Below are positions 22,801 to 33,692 of a stretch of 64,000 bases of DNA, one piece after another. Under the pieces are notes generated by a model that worked only from the letters and a program-made list of their open reading frames with translations, did not search any database and was not told where the DNA came from. Where the stretch lies: positions 3,633,347-3,697,346 of the forward strand of contig CM038922.1 in the NCBI GenBank assembly GCA_021904315.1. Direction: 5' to 3'. Each line of letters begins with the position of its first letter. Position 1 is the first letter of the stretch. The stretch is from Sphagnum magellanicum (taxonomy: Eukaryota; Streptophyta; Sphagnopsida; Sphagnales; Sphagnaceae). A program made the position numbers and the translations under genes.

Positions 22801-24852
22801 GGGTGATGTTGGTAATACCCTATTGCATTACCCTATTGAATAGGGTATTGTTTTATTTCCAATCACTGCCCACAAGGTCATAATGAATGTTGTGGCTAAA
22901 TTATTGTTATTATTATGGCTAAATGGTATGAGAAATTGGGGGGCTTGGGATTGGTTGCCTACCTACTATTTTTGTAGAGTTACAAGGAGAGTTTGGAACA
23001 GAAGAGAAAGGAAATTCAAATGTGGAAGGCAACTGGAGAGGCAGCCATGGAAGAGGCAAAGCGACAAGGGCAACGACTCGGGGAGCTTGACGAACATAGC
23101 AGTGTCCTTCAAGGCTTACTTGATCGGGAGCGTGTTGAGAAACGGCGGATGGAGAAGCGGACTCGGTTGCTGGAAGAAGATATTCGACGCTTGGATAGAG
23201 AAGCAGAAGCCAAGAAGCTGAAGGATGCCCTGGCCAAAGCCAAGCGCGATGCTAAAGCTCGCAGGAACAAAATGAAGAAGAAGGGCAAAGGCAAGAAGGG
23301 CAAAGGCTCTAAACTTGATGACAAAAAGGACAAAGATTCTTCATCAGCTGCTGCATCAAGCTCTGCCACTACTCCCAAAAACCCTGCCGATGATATTGCT
23401 CAAATGTTCTTGAAAGAGGTGAAGGTGGCAACTCACAGGTTTATTGAAGATGCTCCAGCTTCCAAACCAGGTTCTCCCAAGACTCCACCAGCTTCAAGAT
23501 CCAAAGCTGCTGCTGCAGAAGGTGGTTCCTCTCCTTCTTCTTCTTCTGCTGCTGTCGAGGCTACTGGTGCCGATCCTGGAGCCTGGAAGTTATTACCGGC
23601 TGCTGGTGGTTCAGACCAGACTGGTCAGGCTGGAGCTTCGAAATTAGCCGCAGCTGGTGGTGGTTCAGACCAGACTGGTCAGGCTGGAGCTTCGAAATTA
23701 GCCGCAGCTGATGGTGGTTCTTCATCAGTGCCTACTACTACTACAGTTATTCCTGGTGAAGAAGAACAGCACAGAACCTTTGAAAGAATTCGCACGCAAT
23801 TCACCAAAAGAGTTGATGAAGCGGAAAACGATTTTTTGAAGAGGATGGAGGGAATGGAATATGGAGAGGGAGGGAGGCCCAATATGGAAGCAGCGGGAAG
23901 GCTGACGAGTGGTGAAGAAGCACGACGAATTGCAGAAGAGAAATTGCATCTGGCTCAACTGGAAGTGCAGCGGTTGGCAGAAGAAGCAAGACTGGCGCAA
24001 GAGGAAGCAAACCGACTGCTTGCAGAGCTTGAAGCATTGAGAAAAGCACATATGGTACCTCCAGGAGGCAAGAGATGGCAAAAGGAAAATCTCACCATAC
24101 TTGTGGATGACAAAGACTTGCCTCCTAGTGAGTACACTTCCGACATACAAGACCAAGGTACAGAGATCTCCATCGAAATTGCGATCAAAAGCCCAACTTC
24201 TGAAGCAGATAAAGCAAGGATGAGAGCTGAAGCAGACATTGCAGCAATGAAAAAGAAAGCGGAAGAAGATGAAGCACGTAGGAGACTTGAAGAAGCTGAA
24301 GCCAAGAGAAAAGCTGAAGAAGAGGAAGAGGCGATGCGAAAAAAGCGTGAAGAGGAAGAAGCCATGCGTAGAAAGCAAGACGCGGAGGCCAAGAAGACTG
24401 GTGATGTTGAAGAGGCACAAAAACGCATGGAAGAAGAATCACGAAGACGTAAAGCTGAGGAAGATGAAGCGGCCAAAAGGAGAGCTTCCTTTGAGGCACA
24501 CAACAAGAAATTGCAAGACGAGTTGGCTGAAGCGAATCGTAAAGCTGCTGAAGAAGAGGAGGAAAGAGCAAGACGGAAAGCTTCCATGGATGCTCGCAAC
24601 AAGAAATTACAAGAGGAGTTGGAGGCTGCTAACCGACGAGCTGCTGAAGAGGAAGCCAAACGCAAGGCGGCTGAAGCTTCCTCTTCCGCTGCTGGTGAAC
24701 AATCTTTCTTCGATTCTGAAATGCATGGCGTGATCAAGGATAACATCAAAGAGGTGTTGGGTCACTTGGAGACTATCTCTGATGCCGTGCAAAAGAAAGC
24801 TGGGGACGAGCAAGGAGAACAACAAGGACCCACTCAATCACCACCCAAATAA
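16834..24852 (+). CDS. Large coiled-coil protein, possibly IQCE-related (ciliary)
   Basis: The exons are my reconstruction: 16834-17322, 18189-18282 (or a donor at 18298, adding 5 codons), 18949-19046, 19235-19411 and 22978-24852. All are GT-AG and all phases agree, giving about 910 residues. Residues ~1-145 are low complexity. Residues ~140-286 are a coiled coil, including KESLVEEIYNLKTAL, KLELEITNLETQN, AKLLELQSLFEIQREEL and VRRLQKELRKLHHLH. In order and spacing these resemble the N-terminal coiled coil of IQCE, a protein of the cilium base, but I see no IQ motif. Exon 5 adds a further coil, a KKGKGKKGKG basic patch near residue 390, an Ala/Ser/Pro linker with two identical 18-residue repeats, then a long K/E/A/R coil with an internal 32-residue duplication. 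Proximity to SPAG6 suits a flagellar role. The gene structure is well supported; the identity is tentative. Confidence 0.72.
17365..17815 (+). mobile_element. MITE with inverted arms in intron 1 of the coiled-coil gene
   Basis: The left arm reads TTGTCACGTAGCGGGACTGG, then GATCATTCACAAGAGGAATG and the palindrome AGCCAAATTTGGCT. The right arm near 17,757-17,812 repeats this inverted: CAAATTTGGCTAAATGATTT, GGATGATCGCCGC, TTTGGCTACATCACAAAAT. That gives a ~440-bp foldback element. No target duplication was established. Other copies lie at 14.3, 17.9, 20.9 and 22.4 kb. Confidence 0.65.
17940..18060 (+). mobile_element. Partial copy of the same MITE family
   Basis: TTTTGTGATGTAGCTAGCCA, ATCCACTGTTGAGGAATTAG and CCAAATTTGGCTACAGTTCA match the forward arm of the family. 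This copy ends about 130 bp before exon 2 of the coiled-coil gene. The right arm is missing or unrecognisable. Confidence 0.6.
20955..21070 (-). mobile_element. Inverted partial copy of the MITE family
   Basis: GTAGCCAGATTTGGCTAAAT and GGATGATCACCACTTAAGCT run in reverse orientation to the other copies. It lies within the 3.5-kb intron 4 of the coiled-coil gene. Confidence 0.55.
22425..22700 (+). mobile_element. Forward copy of the MITE family in intron 4
   Basis: ATTGTGATGTAGCCATAGTG, AATCATCCACAAGGGGAATT, AGCCAAATATGGCTACAAGT, then a stretch with the TCAGAATCCTGCTATATTTT and GAATCTATTGTCTA text also seen near 17,460. It is the longest forward half of the family in the window. Confidence 0.6.
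22792..22849 (+). repeat. Overlapping alternative hairpins in intron 4
   Basis: AATGCAATAGGG (22,792-22,803) pairs perfectly with CCCTATTGCATT (22,818-22,829). AATACCCTATT (22,814-22,824) also pairs perfectly with AATAGGGTATT (22,839-22,849). The two stems share a central arm and exclude each other. They sit about 130 bp before the exon 5 acceptor. Confidence 0.7.
23603..23712 (+). repeat. Exact 54-bp tandem duplication inside exon 5
   Basis: Two units of 54 bp encode the same 18 residues, GGSDQTGQAGASKLAAA plus G or D. Over the shared unit the DNA is identical as read, so the duplication is young or kept identical by conversion. It is in frame and in a disordered linker. Confidence 0.92.
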
Positions 24853-27356
24853 CAACATCCATCCTCATTCATCTCAACCCAAATAACATTCATCCATCCG
24901 CATTCACCTCAACTTCTTTTTATAAACCATACCATATCATATCCCTCAGACTATGCACATCATTGTTGCCTCTAATTTGCAGATATTGAAATATTTTCTT
25001 TGCCATAAGATGGTTTGAACTTTCTCAATTTCAAATGATGCTTCCACTAATTGTGGATTATCATATTTTGATCAAAAATTTTGCTTCTACAAGAATGGCA
25101 ACGTCCACAATTTTCATGGTCTGGTGATTCTGATGTTTCATTGTCATATGATGAACAACATGTTTTCATTTGTTGTTAAGTTTCTAAACATGATGTGACC
25201 ATAATGGCAATCCAAACCTAGCATCCAATGGTGTGAATGTGATGATGGGCTGTCATAATGGTGTTGTCACTCAATTGAAAAAGAAGTCGAAATTTATGTC
25301 TGTTGGACATGGTGTGGTCTCCACAAGGGGATCTTGTGATGAAAGTTTGTATTCAAACTTTTGATGCATGATAAGTCTGTGACCCAATCAATAGTTTGAC
25401 TGTTAATTTTTGACAACAACAAACTTTCATTACCCAGTTGCAGTCCACATACCTAGAAAACACAACAACTAAGTGGCAATGAGTTCATTGACATCTCAGT
25501 TTCTGCAAAAATGCATTTGTTTGAACAAGTTTTTTTGGCTAGAAGGAGCAAAAGTCAAATGAAGCCCATTGATTGGTTCAAAGTCATCACCTTAAAAATC
25601 AATGGTATCATTGTTGAAGTTAACACATCATTTATCACATTATAGGCCAAGGATCTTATCATCACTTTGCCAGATGATGATAAGAATTTGATCAATCATT
25701 TGTTTATCAAAGTCCAAAGGACCACTTGATGCTAATTTGATTCTCATGAAAGATGTTGCCACAAATTGCATATGTAGGCCTTGGTTTTTGAATCATGCCA
25801 ATGTCATTGACTTCTTGAATGACTAGAGATCATTCATCACAAAATCTTTTGCTATTTTTCCAAACCTAATTGTGTTGTAATTGTGCAAAATGTTTGTGCC
25901 TTCATTATTCATGTCTAGATGGGATGTTGAATATTTAAGTGGAATGAAACAATGCCAATCTCGCCATTGAATTTCTTCTTCTTGTTTTGCCACACCACTT
26001 GGTGCATTTGCATGGTCATGAATTCATGGTCATTGTCAACAAATTGCCTCATGTTGTCGATGTTCTAGGATGCTTAGTCATTAGCTAACATTGAAACCTC
26101 CCATATGAATCCACATGATGCATATAACACAAAGGCTAGTCTCAAGAAAACACTTGATGAATGTGATCACCAAACTTTTTTCAAAGAAAGTTGGGCATTA
26201 CTATTAGGCAATTCAATAATTTGATCCAATTTTGTGGTGATTTTTCTTCCATTTTTGGAAACATAACAATAATGGAGTTCAACTTCTCAATCTTGGGTTG
26301 GGAGAAGGAGGAGTATTGACTACCACTAATAGATTTATCCCTTGAACAAACAATGTAAGCTACGAGCAAGATACATTGTTGTAATTATGAGATGTATTAA
26401 TATCACTATCTTATTCATCAATTTAGTTAGTGGCATAGTATCATTTGTAATGCAATTTGTGCCTTAGACATTAAGAAAAAGTGAAAACCAATTATATGCC
26501 ATAAATATAAATTTGGACTTGCCATGAATAAGTTAAATAATTATATGTGGCAAATGCCATGTTTAAATAAGCCTACCTTAAGATACACTACATAGGAAAG
26601 TCATATGTAATATGTCTATCACTTGACTTGGGCAAATGGTGCACTTTGACCAGTGAATTTGCCTTTCATCAATGCAACAATTGAGTGGAAGCAAATTGTA
26701 GGTTTGCTTTGTTTCATTCTTTCACTTCACAAAGGTAAATCAGTGAATTATAGCCATGCATGCACAAGAAAAATACCTTTCCCCATAGTAAAGAACCATT
26801 TTTACAACATAAAAAGGAAATGTTCCAAAAAATTTTGGTTTTCTAGCTTTGTGTCCTTTGGATTTGTACTCTACCATTTTGCTCACACTAAGGTTCTCAA
26901 CACTATAAACATAAAAAATTTGCTCTATAGAGGTCAACTTCCATGGACTCTCTAACCTTCTCACCAAACTTGTGTATCGGTTTGTTGATGGATAATTAAG
27001 GAGGTTCTTCTTCTTTTATACTAATTAATATTGTTCCAAGACATCCAAGACTTCTTGAAAAAATGAAGGCAAGTTGTGAACAAATACACAATTTTAGTTT
27101 CTTCTAAATATTTGTAAAAAACATTTTGGGAATATGTTAACCTAATTTTTCCAATTTGTATATAGTAACTTGTTTAACCAACTAGTAACTAGTAAGGCAT
27201 TATGATTTAAGGGTATTTTAGTTTTTTAGTTAACAAGTTTAAAAGATAATCAGTTTGTTACAAGAACTGGTCATTAGACTGTTGCAAAAACTAGTTGATT
27301 AATAAAATAAGTGGATTTGAATTTGTGACCAGTAATTTGTTATTTTGATTTTTAAG
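24853..27356. other. Intergenic, AT-rich, no gene recognised
   Basis: Probable 3' UTR of the coiled-coil gene for the first few hundred bases. Beyond that, frames are short and broken on both strands. Parts around 25,600-26,170 look like decayed coding text, but I could not match them to a family. Confidence 0.45.
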
Positions 27357-27670
27357 TGTTAACAAATAGGATATCTACTCAAGTGCAAACATAAACCTTT
27401 ATTGAAAGGAAACTACAACATAATGTTCACAACACAAAACACAACATCAAGAACTCTCCAAGGTTCTTGTCACATGAAATACACAAACTTGTGTAATGAA
27501 GAAAAGAGAGCCAAAACCATCAACACCAAGGTATTTAACTAAAAGACCAAACCACAAATAACCAAACTAAAATAAGTAACGAAAGTAATTCAACCTTGTG
27601 AAAGTAACCTAGTTACTTTCCTACTCTAGTAACTAATGAAACCTAACTAGTTGAGCTTGAATTCTCAACA
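27357..27670 (-). repeat. 3' LTR of the copia element
   Basis: On the minus strand it starts TGTTGAGAATTCAAGCTCAA and ends CCTATTTGTTAACA, so it has TG...CA ends. It lies directly beside a minus-strand polypurine tract (TTGAGGGGGAA, plus-strand 27,671-27,681), the standard position for the LTR downstream of copia pol. No second copy is found beyond gag. Confidence 0.85.
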
Positions 27671-27711
27671 TTCCCCCTCAAGCTCAAATCCACTTCTAGT
27701 ACACTAAACCT

Positions 27712-28227
27712 CTATAGCTTATTTGTACCTAAAGCCTTTATGAAAATGTCAACAACTTGATCTTCAGTACTGACATGAATGAGGTCAATTTCTTTTGCTA
27801 AAATTTTTTCTCTTATAAAGTGGTAGTGCACCTCAATGTGTTTTGTCCTAACATGATAGACTGGGTTGTTAGCAAGTAGTATGTTACTACTGTTATCACA
27901 ATAGATGACAACAGGAGCATCCACTGACTGTCCCAAATCTGAGAGTAGTTTTTGTAACCAAACTACTTCACATACAGCAATTGTTGCACCTCTGTATTCT
28001 ACCTCCGTACTTGATAGTGCAACTGTTGGTTGTCTCTTACTACTCCAACTAATAACACCACTTCTATAAAAAAACATGAAACAACTGGTCCATCTTCTAT
28101 CTGAAACATTGTCAGCCCAATCAACATCCGTGTATCCATGTACTTGTAATTGGCTCTTGGCTTCATAAAAAATTCCACACTGCAAGGTATGTTTTATGTA
28201 CTTCAATATGCGCCTCACTGCATCCAA
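27712..28227 (-). pseudogene. Copia RNase H domain (broken pol)
   Basis: The frame contains the copia RNase H pieces HGYTDVDWAD, LSSTEVEYRG and IYCDNSS, followed by the RTKHIEVHYHFIRE segment and a short KALGTNKL tail. It is in the same frame as the RT to its right, separated by a single TGA at the TP*KPHLDA position. That stop is one C-to-T change from an arginine codon. Confidence 0.9.
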
Positions 28228-28236
28228 ATGTGGCTT

Positions 28237-29346
28237 TCATGGTGTTTGCATGAATTGACTTACCACTCCAACTACATAACTCAAATTTGGCCTTGTGATG
28301 GTCATGTAAATCAAATTCCCCACTATGCATCTGTACATAGTGGTATCCTCCATGAGGTCTCTTTCATCTGCACTTAACTTCACATTTTGTTCCAATGGAA
28401 TTGAAATGGGTTTACAACTCGTCATCCTGTATTCAGCCAATTTGTTCAAGGCATATTGCCTTTGTAGTAACCATATCCCTTTAGGGGAATGGATTACCTC
28501 AATGCCGAGGAAGTAACGCAATTCTCCCAAATCTTTCATCTCAAACTTTTGCTTCAAAAGCTTTTTTAAATCAAAGATGTCTGCATCACTATCTCCTGTG
28601 ATAATCAAGTCATCAACATAGATGACTATGACTACAATCCCATGATTTGTCTTTTTCACATACAGTGAAAAATCTGCATCGGATGTTTAAAATCCACTTG
28701 TGACAAGATACTCACCTATCTTATCTGACTAAGCTCTAGGTGCTTGCTTCAAGCCGTACAAAGCTTTCTTCAACCTACAAACCAAATTATGATGTGTTTG
28801 GTCCACATAACCTAGTGGTTGTTCCATGTACACTTCTTCTTGTAAATCTCCATGAAGAAAAGCATTCTTTACATCCATTTGATGTAAAGACCATCCTTTT
28901 GCTACTGCCATAGCAATGATTGCTCTTACAATTGTCATTTTGGCAATTGGACTATAGGTCTCGTCATAGTCTATGCCATAAGTTTGGGCATAACCTTTGG
29001 CAACCAATCTTGCTTTGTATCTACTCATAGATCCACCTGCATTGTGTTTGACTTTGTACACCCATTTGCACCCAATTGCTTTCTTATCCTTTGGTAAAGC
29101 TACCAATTCCCAAGTAGAATTCGCATCCAAAGCCGCCATCTCTTCATCCATGGCATTGTCCCACTTAGGGTTTCCAACTGCTTGTTCAAAACAAGTGGGT
29201 TCAACCTCTTGTATAACTCTCACCATGTATGCGTAATGATGAGCTACAAAGCCATCATATGTGAGTATTTGTACAGGGTACTTGACTTGTGTGGATCTTT
29301 GTACTCCACTGTTTTTGTCAAGTGTTTTCAAAACTTTCTTAGCCAT
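28237..29346 (-). pseudogene. Copia reverse transcriptase (broken pol)
   Basis: The right part holds the RT start ([53 protein letters not shown]). The left part holds the YVDD catalytic box and the KDLGELRYFLGIEV segment. Two in-frame stops lie between them around 28,690-28,735, just after LKQAPRA and after LVTSGF. The catalytic motif itself is intact but the polyprotein is not. Confidence 0.92.
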
Positions 29347-29559
29347 CCGAGCTCCAGGAGTAATAATTGAAGTGATTCTTGATTCTTCACCCTCACTCTT
29401 TTCTAATTCACTTGATTCACCATCTACATGAGAATTTCTAAATGATGTTTGAGAACTACCATGTATAATGTTTGAAGATCTTAATCTTCCTTTCCATGGA
29501 GTGTTACTGGACCCACTAATTGAAGACTCTTATGGTCCACTAATTAATTGTGATTTTTG

Positions 29560-30360
29560 TTCCACATTTGATGAAACATCACCATTTCTAGCTTCTCCAT
29601 CTTCTACTACCTTCAGTGATGAGTACCAACTAGCCATCTCATCAAACACAACATCTCTATTCACTTGTAACTTCCGAGTGGAAGGATTGAAACATCTATA
29701 TCCCTTTTATTCTAAGGAATATCCAATGAAAATACATTTCTCATCTTTTGGGTCTAGTTTTGATCTCTTCTCGTCAAGAACATGCACGTATGCAATGCAA
29801 CCAAACATTCTGAGGTGTGAAACATTGGGTTTCTTGCCTGTGAATTTTTCTTCAGGGGTCATGCCATGAACTGCCACTGTGGGTGTTCGATTTGTGATGT
29901 AGACTGCAGTTGCTACCGTTTCAACCCAAAAGTAATTTGGCAAATTCTTCTCATTCAACATGGCACGTGTTATTTTTGCAATGTGCTTGTTTTTCCTTTC
30001 AGCAACTCCATTCTGCTGTGGGGAATAACTACATGAGTACTTCCTTTGAATTCCATGCTCCTTCAAGTACTCACTGAATTCATTTGAAAAATACTCTCCC
30101 CCTCCATCGGACCTTAGGCACTTGATGCTCACACCCTTCTCCTTCTCCACCATTGCTTTGAAATTCAAAAAATGTTGAAACACTTCACCTTTGTGTTTCA
30201 TGAAGTAGACCCACACCTTCCTTATGTGGTCATCAATGAAACTCGCGTAATATTTGCATCCTCCAATGGATTCTGTCTTCGTGGTCCACACATATGAGTG
30301 GATCATTTCCAAAGGTTTGGAACTTACATGAGTTGTTTAAGCTGGGAATGGATGCCTAGC
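29560..30360 (-). pseudogene. Copia integrase (broken pol)
   Basis: The open part runs 29,707-30,312. It contains KYYASFIDDHIRKVWVYF, CLRSDGGGEYFS, QQNGVAERKNKHI and RMFGCIAYVHV. The second Asp (RSDGGGEY) and the Glu (GVAERKN) of the DDE triad are present. The first position reads HSYVW, where the family has Asp, so the catalytic centre is probably dead. The zinc-binding CETCQLGKQARH lies just upstream, before a stop. Confidence 0.9.
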
Positions 30361-30439
30361 TTGCTTCCCCAATTGGCATGTTTCACAAACCTCTGACATC
30401 ACCTCTTCTGCTCCAAATTTGGGAAGACCTCCAACAAGT

Positions 30440-30910
30440 TTTTATTTTTCCATGAGCTTAAGACATTGGAGATTAACATGCCCAACTCGCTTGTGCCAAA
30501 TTCCAATGTCTCCAACTCCTTTTCCATGTGTGAATAACATGGAATTCACCTCAGGCATGTTCACATCCAAGGTGAACATTCGTCCATTCTTTCCCCTTTT
30601 GCAATCAATTTGCCTTGGTTCTTCATGTCTCCCACAAAACATCCATTTAAGTTGAATGTCACCTATAAACCTTGTTCCACCATCTGGCCTACGGAAACCA
30701 AATTTTTTGTTATGGTTGGAACATGAAGTACATCTTTCAGATACTTTGTTTGCCCATCTTACATAGACAATGGCACCTTGCCAATTTGTGTGATGGGATG
30801 TGTAGTGTCATCACCAGTTTCCACAAACCCTGGTGTCTTCAAATCCTTTGCATCTCTAAACCATTCTCCATGACTAGTCATGTGATTTGAAGCTCCAAAA
30901 TCCACATACT
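30440..30910 (-). pseudogene. Copia protease and GAG-pre-integrase region
   Basis: Near 30,880-30,905 the frame reads YVDFGASNHMTSH. The family active site is D-S/T-G-A, and here the second residue is Phe, which should kill the protease. Further on, DVLHVP and the GAG-pre-integrase piece IGIWHKRVGHVNLQCLKLME follow. Several stops break the frame. Confidence 0.82.
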
Positions 30911-30984
30911 AGACATTGTTGTCTGATATACCTCCTATCATTGAATTTGCCATGTGCTACATCACAAATAGTTGCTCATCACCT

Positions 30985-31925
30985 TGATTGCTAATTTATG
31001 CTTAATTCCCTTGTTGCAGCTTTCCATTTCGTGCATCATGTTCCCTTTGATAACAGTTTTTTGCCATGTGCCCAGGTTTCCCACAGTAGTAGCAATTTGA
31101 ATCACTATTTGGTTATTGACCTTGATGATTTCCACCACGACCTCCACGACTTCCTCGACTTCCTCTTCCTCCAAAGTTTCCTCGTCCACCTCCATGAGCT
31201 TGACCTTCATGTTGATGATGTCCACCATGCGAACTTTCGTGTCGACCTTGAAATGAGGTTTTACCACCTCTACCTCTACCTCTATTAGTATTTGAATAGA
31301 AAGCACTTTCTTGTGTTCCTCCATTGGATGAAGTACCAACAATTCTCATCTCTTCACTTATAAGTAGTGTTATTTAGTTTTGGAAGTTGGGAAATGTTTC
31401 TCGAACTATAATTGAAGTACGAAACTAGTTATAATCTTTTCCAAGTCCATTTAAGGTCACGGCCACTAAATTTTCATCATCTACAGGGGCTCCTATAGAT
31501 GTAAGAGCATTTGCAAGGTTTTTCACCTTTGTAGAATAGTCACTGATGTTCATCTTGTTTTTTTGTAGATTATGCAACTCTTGTTTGAGCTGCATTTTGT
31601 GAGCTTGTGTATTGGTGTTATACATCTTCACCAATGTATCCCAAGCTTGCTTGGGTGATTTTGCATCTTGAATATGCACAATCATGGAATCAGACACACT
31701 CAAAGAAAGCCAATACAAGACTTTCCTTGCTTTTTCATGCTAAGTTTTATTGGCTTTAATTTTTTGTTGTGTGGGGTTTTATGGGAGAGGATGTTCTTTC
31801 TCATCACAAGTTATGAATTCCCAGTAGCCTTTCCCCATCAAAAAATTCATAATCCTAAATTTCCACACTTGGAAATTGTTATTGTCTAGTTTCTCAATTG
31901 TAATTTGAGAAAGACCGTCCGCCAT
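30985..31925 (-). pseudogene. Copia gag (broken)
   Basis: Gag starts MADGLSQITIEKLDNNNF at 31,925. It carries the UBN2-type core (YWLSLSVSDSMIVHIQD, KSPKQAWDTLVKMYN, KNKMNISDYSTKVKNLA), an RGG-rich basic stretch at 31,113-31,300, and a CCHC zinc knuckle (CYYCGKPGHMAKNC). Stops occur in at least three places, one a TAA directly before the knuckle. Its frame differs from that of pol. Confidence 0.88.
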
Positions 31926-33150
31926 CTCTCAAGGCACCACTCAATGTCTTCTTGGGGTTTCACAATGATTTTAATTCCTTCCTTGGGTTTCTATGATTAG
32001 GTTTAGGGTTTTCCTTCCTTAGGTTTCTAGGATTAGGGTTAGGGTTGAACAAGATGGACCTTGCATATGTATGTATGTTTTAAGTATTATATGAAATTCT
32101 ATACTATACATAGGTTTTATGTATAGGTACGTATTTCGTATAATATTTTGTATGGTATTAAATACATGATTACAGACCACACTTTTGTACAAAGGTCTTG
32201 ATAATGTATTTGCACTTCCCAATCTTCAAACTCCTTCCTTCAAGTTCTCCCAAGTTATATTTGCTCCACTTCAAAACTTTGCTTTGATGTCTTCTCAAAA
32301 TAAACTTATGTCATAGCAACTTTGCAAAACTACTCCACACACATATGACCTTGGATCGATCTGAAATTCTAGTTAAACATAAAAAACTATGTCTACTACC
32401 TTCTCTCAAAATTTCAGCTCATTTAACTTCATAAAATGAGAGATCTTGCTACTTCCTTGAAGTCACTTCAAACTGGGACCTAAACACAAAATGGCTTACA
32501 ACTCGCTCTCAACAACTCCAAAATCCTTGAGATTTCAGGAGACACATTAAATATATGTCTTCTATATCTTCTCAAAGTTTCAGCTCTATTGATGATGACC
32601 AAAAAGAGATATCACTTTCAAAAGAAACTGACTTCAAAACTGAAACTAAAACTTTAGATGCTTGGATCTCTTTCAATACAGATCCAAATGACATGAAATT
32701 TCTCTCACACATATATTCCTATATGATCTATAAGATCCCAAAGCTGCAAATCCAAAAATGCTCAAACAAAGGAGATATGACCAAAAAACCAGATTTGGCA
32801 CAAAGTTTTCAAAAGTTCATAACTCTCATAAAACATATCCTTTTATTTTGAAATTTTGAAAATAGAAGCGTCTTATAATCTTCTATAATCTGTCAAAGTT
32901 TCACTCCAAGATCTTTTCACAATTGATCTAGATCTAGATTTAAAGATCTGACTTCCACAACCCTTAATATGTTAATCTCCTCTCACTTCTTTACTTTTCT
33001 TTTCTTTCTCTTCACATTCTTTCCTTTCCTCGTTTCTCTTTTGCACTTGAGAAATTCCTATGATATTACTAGAGACTCTCAAGTTCTAGGTCTAAAGACT
33101 TTCTAGTTCTAGATCTCTTTCTACTTTCTCATTCAATAACCTAAGCTTTA
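31926..33150. other. AT-rich intergenic DNA; retrotransposon 5' end missing
   Basis: There is no LTR copy and no primer-binding site here. A few telomere-like TTTAGGGTT and TTAGGGTTAGGG strings at 32,005-32,045 look accidental. The 98-codon plus frame at 32,555-32,851 has no recognised similarity. Confidence 0.5.
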
Positions 33151-33657
33151 ATACATACCGTTGGAAAGATCTCAACAAAGGCTACAACTTTGTTTTAAAC
33201 CTCGTCTCAATCGGAGGTCTACACACAAAGTTATGGGGCCCCAAAGTTGCGAGAGTCCCAACTTTGGCAATTACAAGACTCCCACTTGGGAGTCCCGAGA
33301 CAAAATGCCATTTGGATGTGGGCCTCGTGGAGAGGCATAAAATATATTATAAGGGGGAAGGTGGTGGCTTCCCCCAAGTTCGGGCCATGGTCAGTCTTGT
33401 GAATCCGAGTTGCTCGTGGCTTGTCCTAGGACCAAAAGTGCTCCAACTATGCATTAACCACCTTGTGTTGGTTTTGTGCAGGTCCGTGTGAGTAATTGAT
33501 GTTTGTCATTCTTCCTAGTCCCATCTTGGAGCTATAGCACACCCCTCTACCCCCTCAAAGTGCTGCGAGCCAAGGAGCATGCCCCAACTCTTTGCTCTTT
33601 CAATGTTTTCAGTTTGGACTCGCATTTGAGTCTCTTAAGGAGCTTAGGGGTGCATCA
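33150..33657 (+). repeat. Truncated LTR of the GGTGGCTTCCCCCAAGTTC family
   Basis: This matches the last ~520 bp of the LTR-like unit at 56,169-57,075, including CGTTGGAAAGATCTCAACAA, GGGAGTCCCGAGACAAAATG, AAGGTGGTGGCTTCCCCCAA, CAAAAGTGCTCCAACTA and the end GGGGTGCATCA. The 5' part is absent or too diverged. A TATA-like TATTATAAGG lies in the same place in each copy. Confidence 0.75.
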
Positions 33658-33692
33658 CATTGACAGTGCTAAAGTATTAGGTTAGAATTATC

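Larger units (their letters stand above)
27357..31925 (-). mobile_element. Decayed Ty1/copia retrotransposon lacking a 5' LTR
   Basis: On the minus strand the order is gag, protease, integrase, reverse transcriptase, RNase H, polypurine tract, LTR, as in copia. The gag ATG is at 31,925. Upstream of it (plus strand, beyond 31,925) I find neither an LTR matching 27,357-27,670 nor a primer-binding site, so the 5' end seems lost. Pol is interrupted by several in-frame stops, many explained by single C-to-T or G-to-A changes, and gag and pol are now in different frames. The copy is inactive. Confidence 0.88.

Noticed and set aside
23725-24420. 231-codon minus-strand frame, plus other long minus frames over 23.1-24.8 kb
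   Set aside because: They lie opposite exon 5 of the coiled-coil gene; Lys/Glu/Ala codons read backwards give Phe/Leu/Ser-rich frames. They are shadows.
32019-33150. Search for the missing 5' LTR of the copia element
   Set aside because: No stretch matching the 314-bp LTR ends or the polypurine-side text was found, so I did not call a second LTR.
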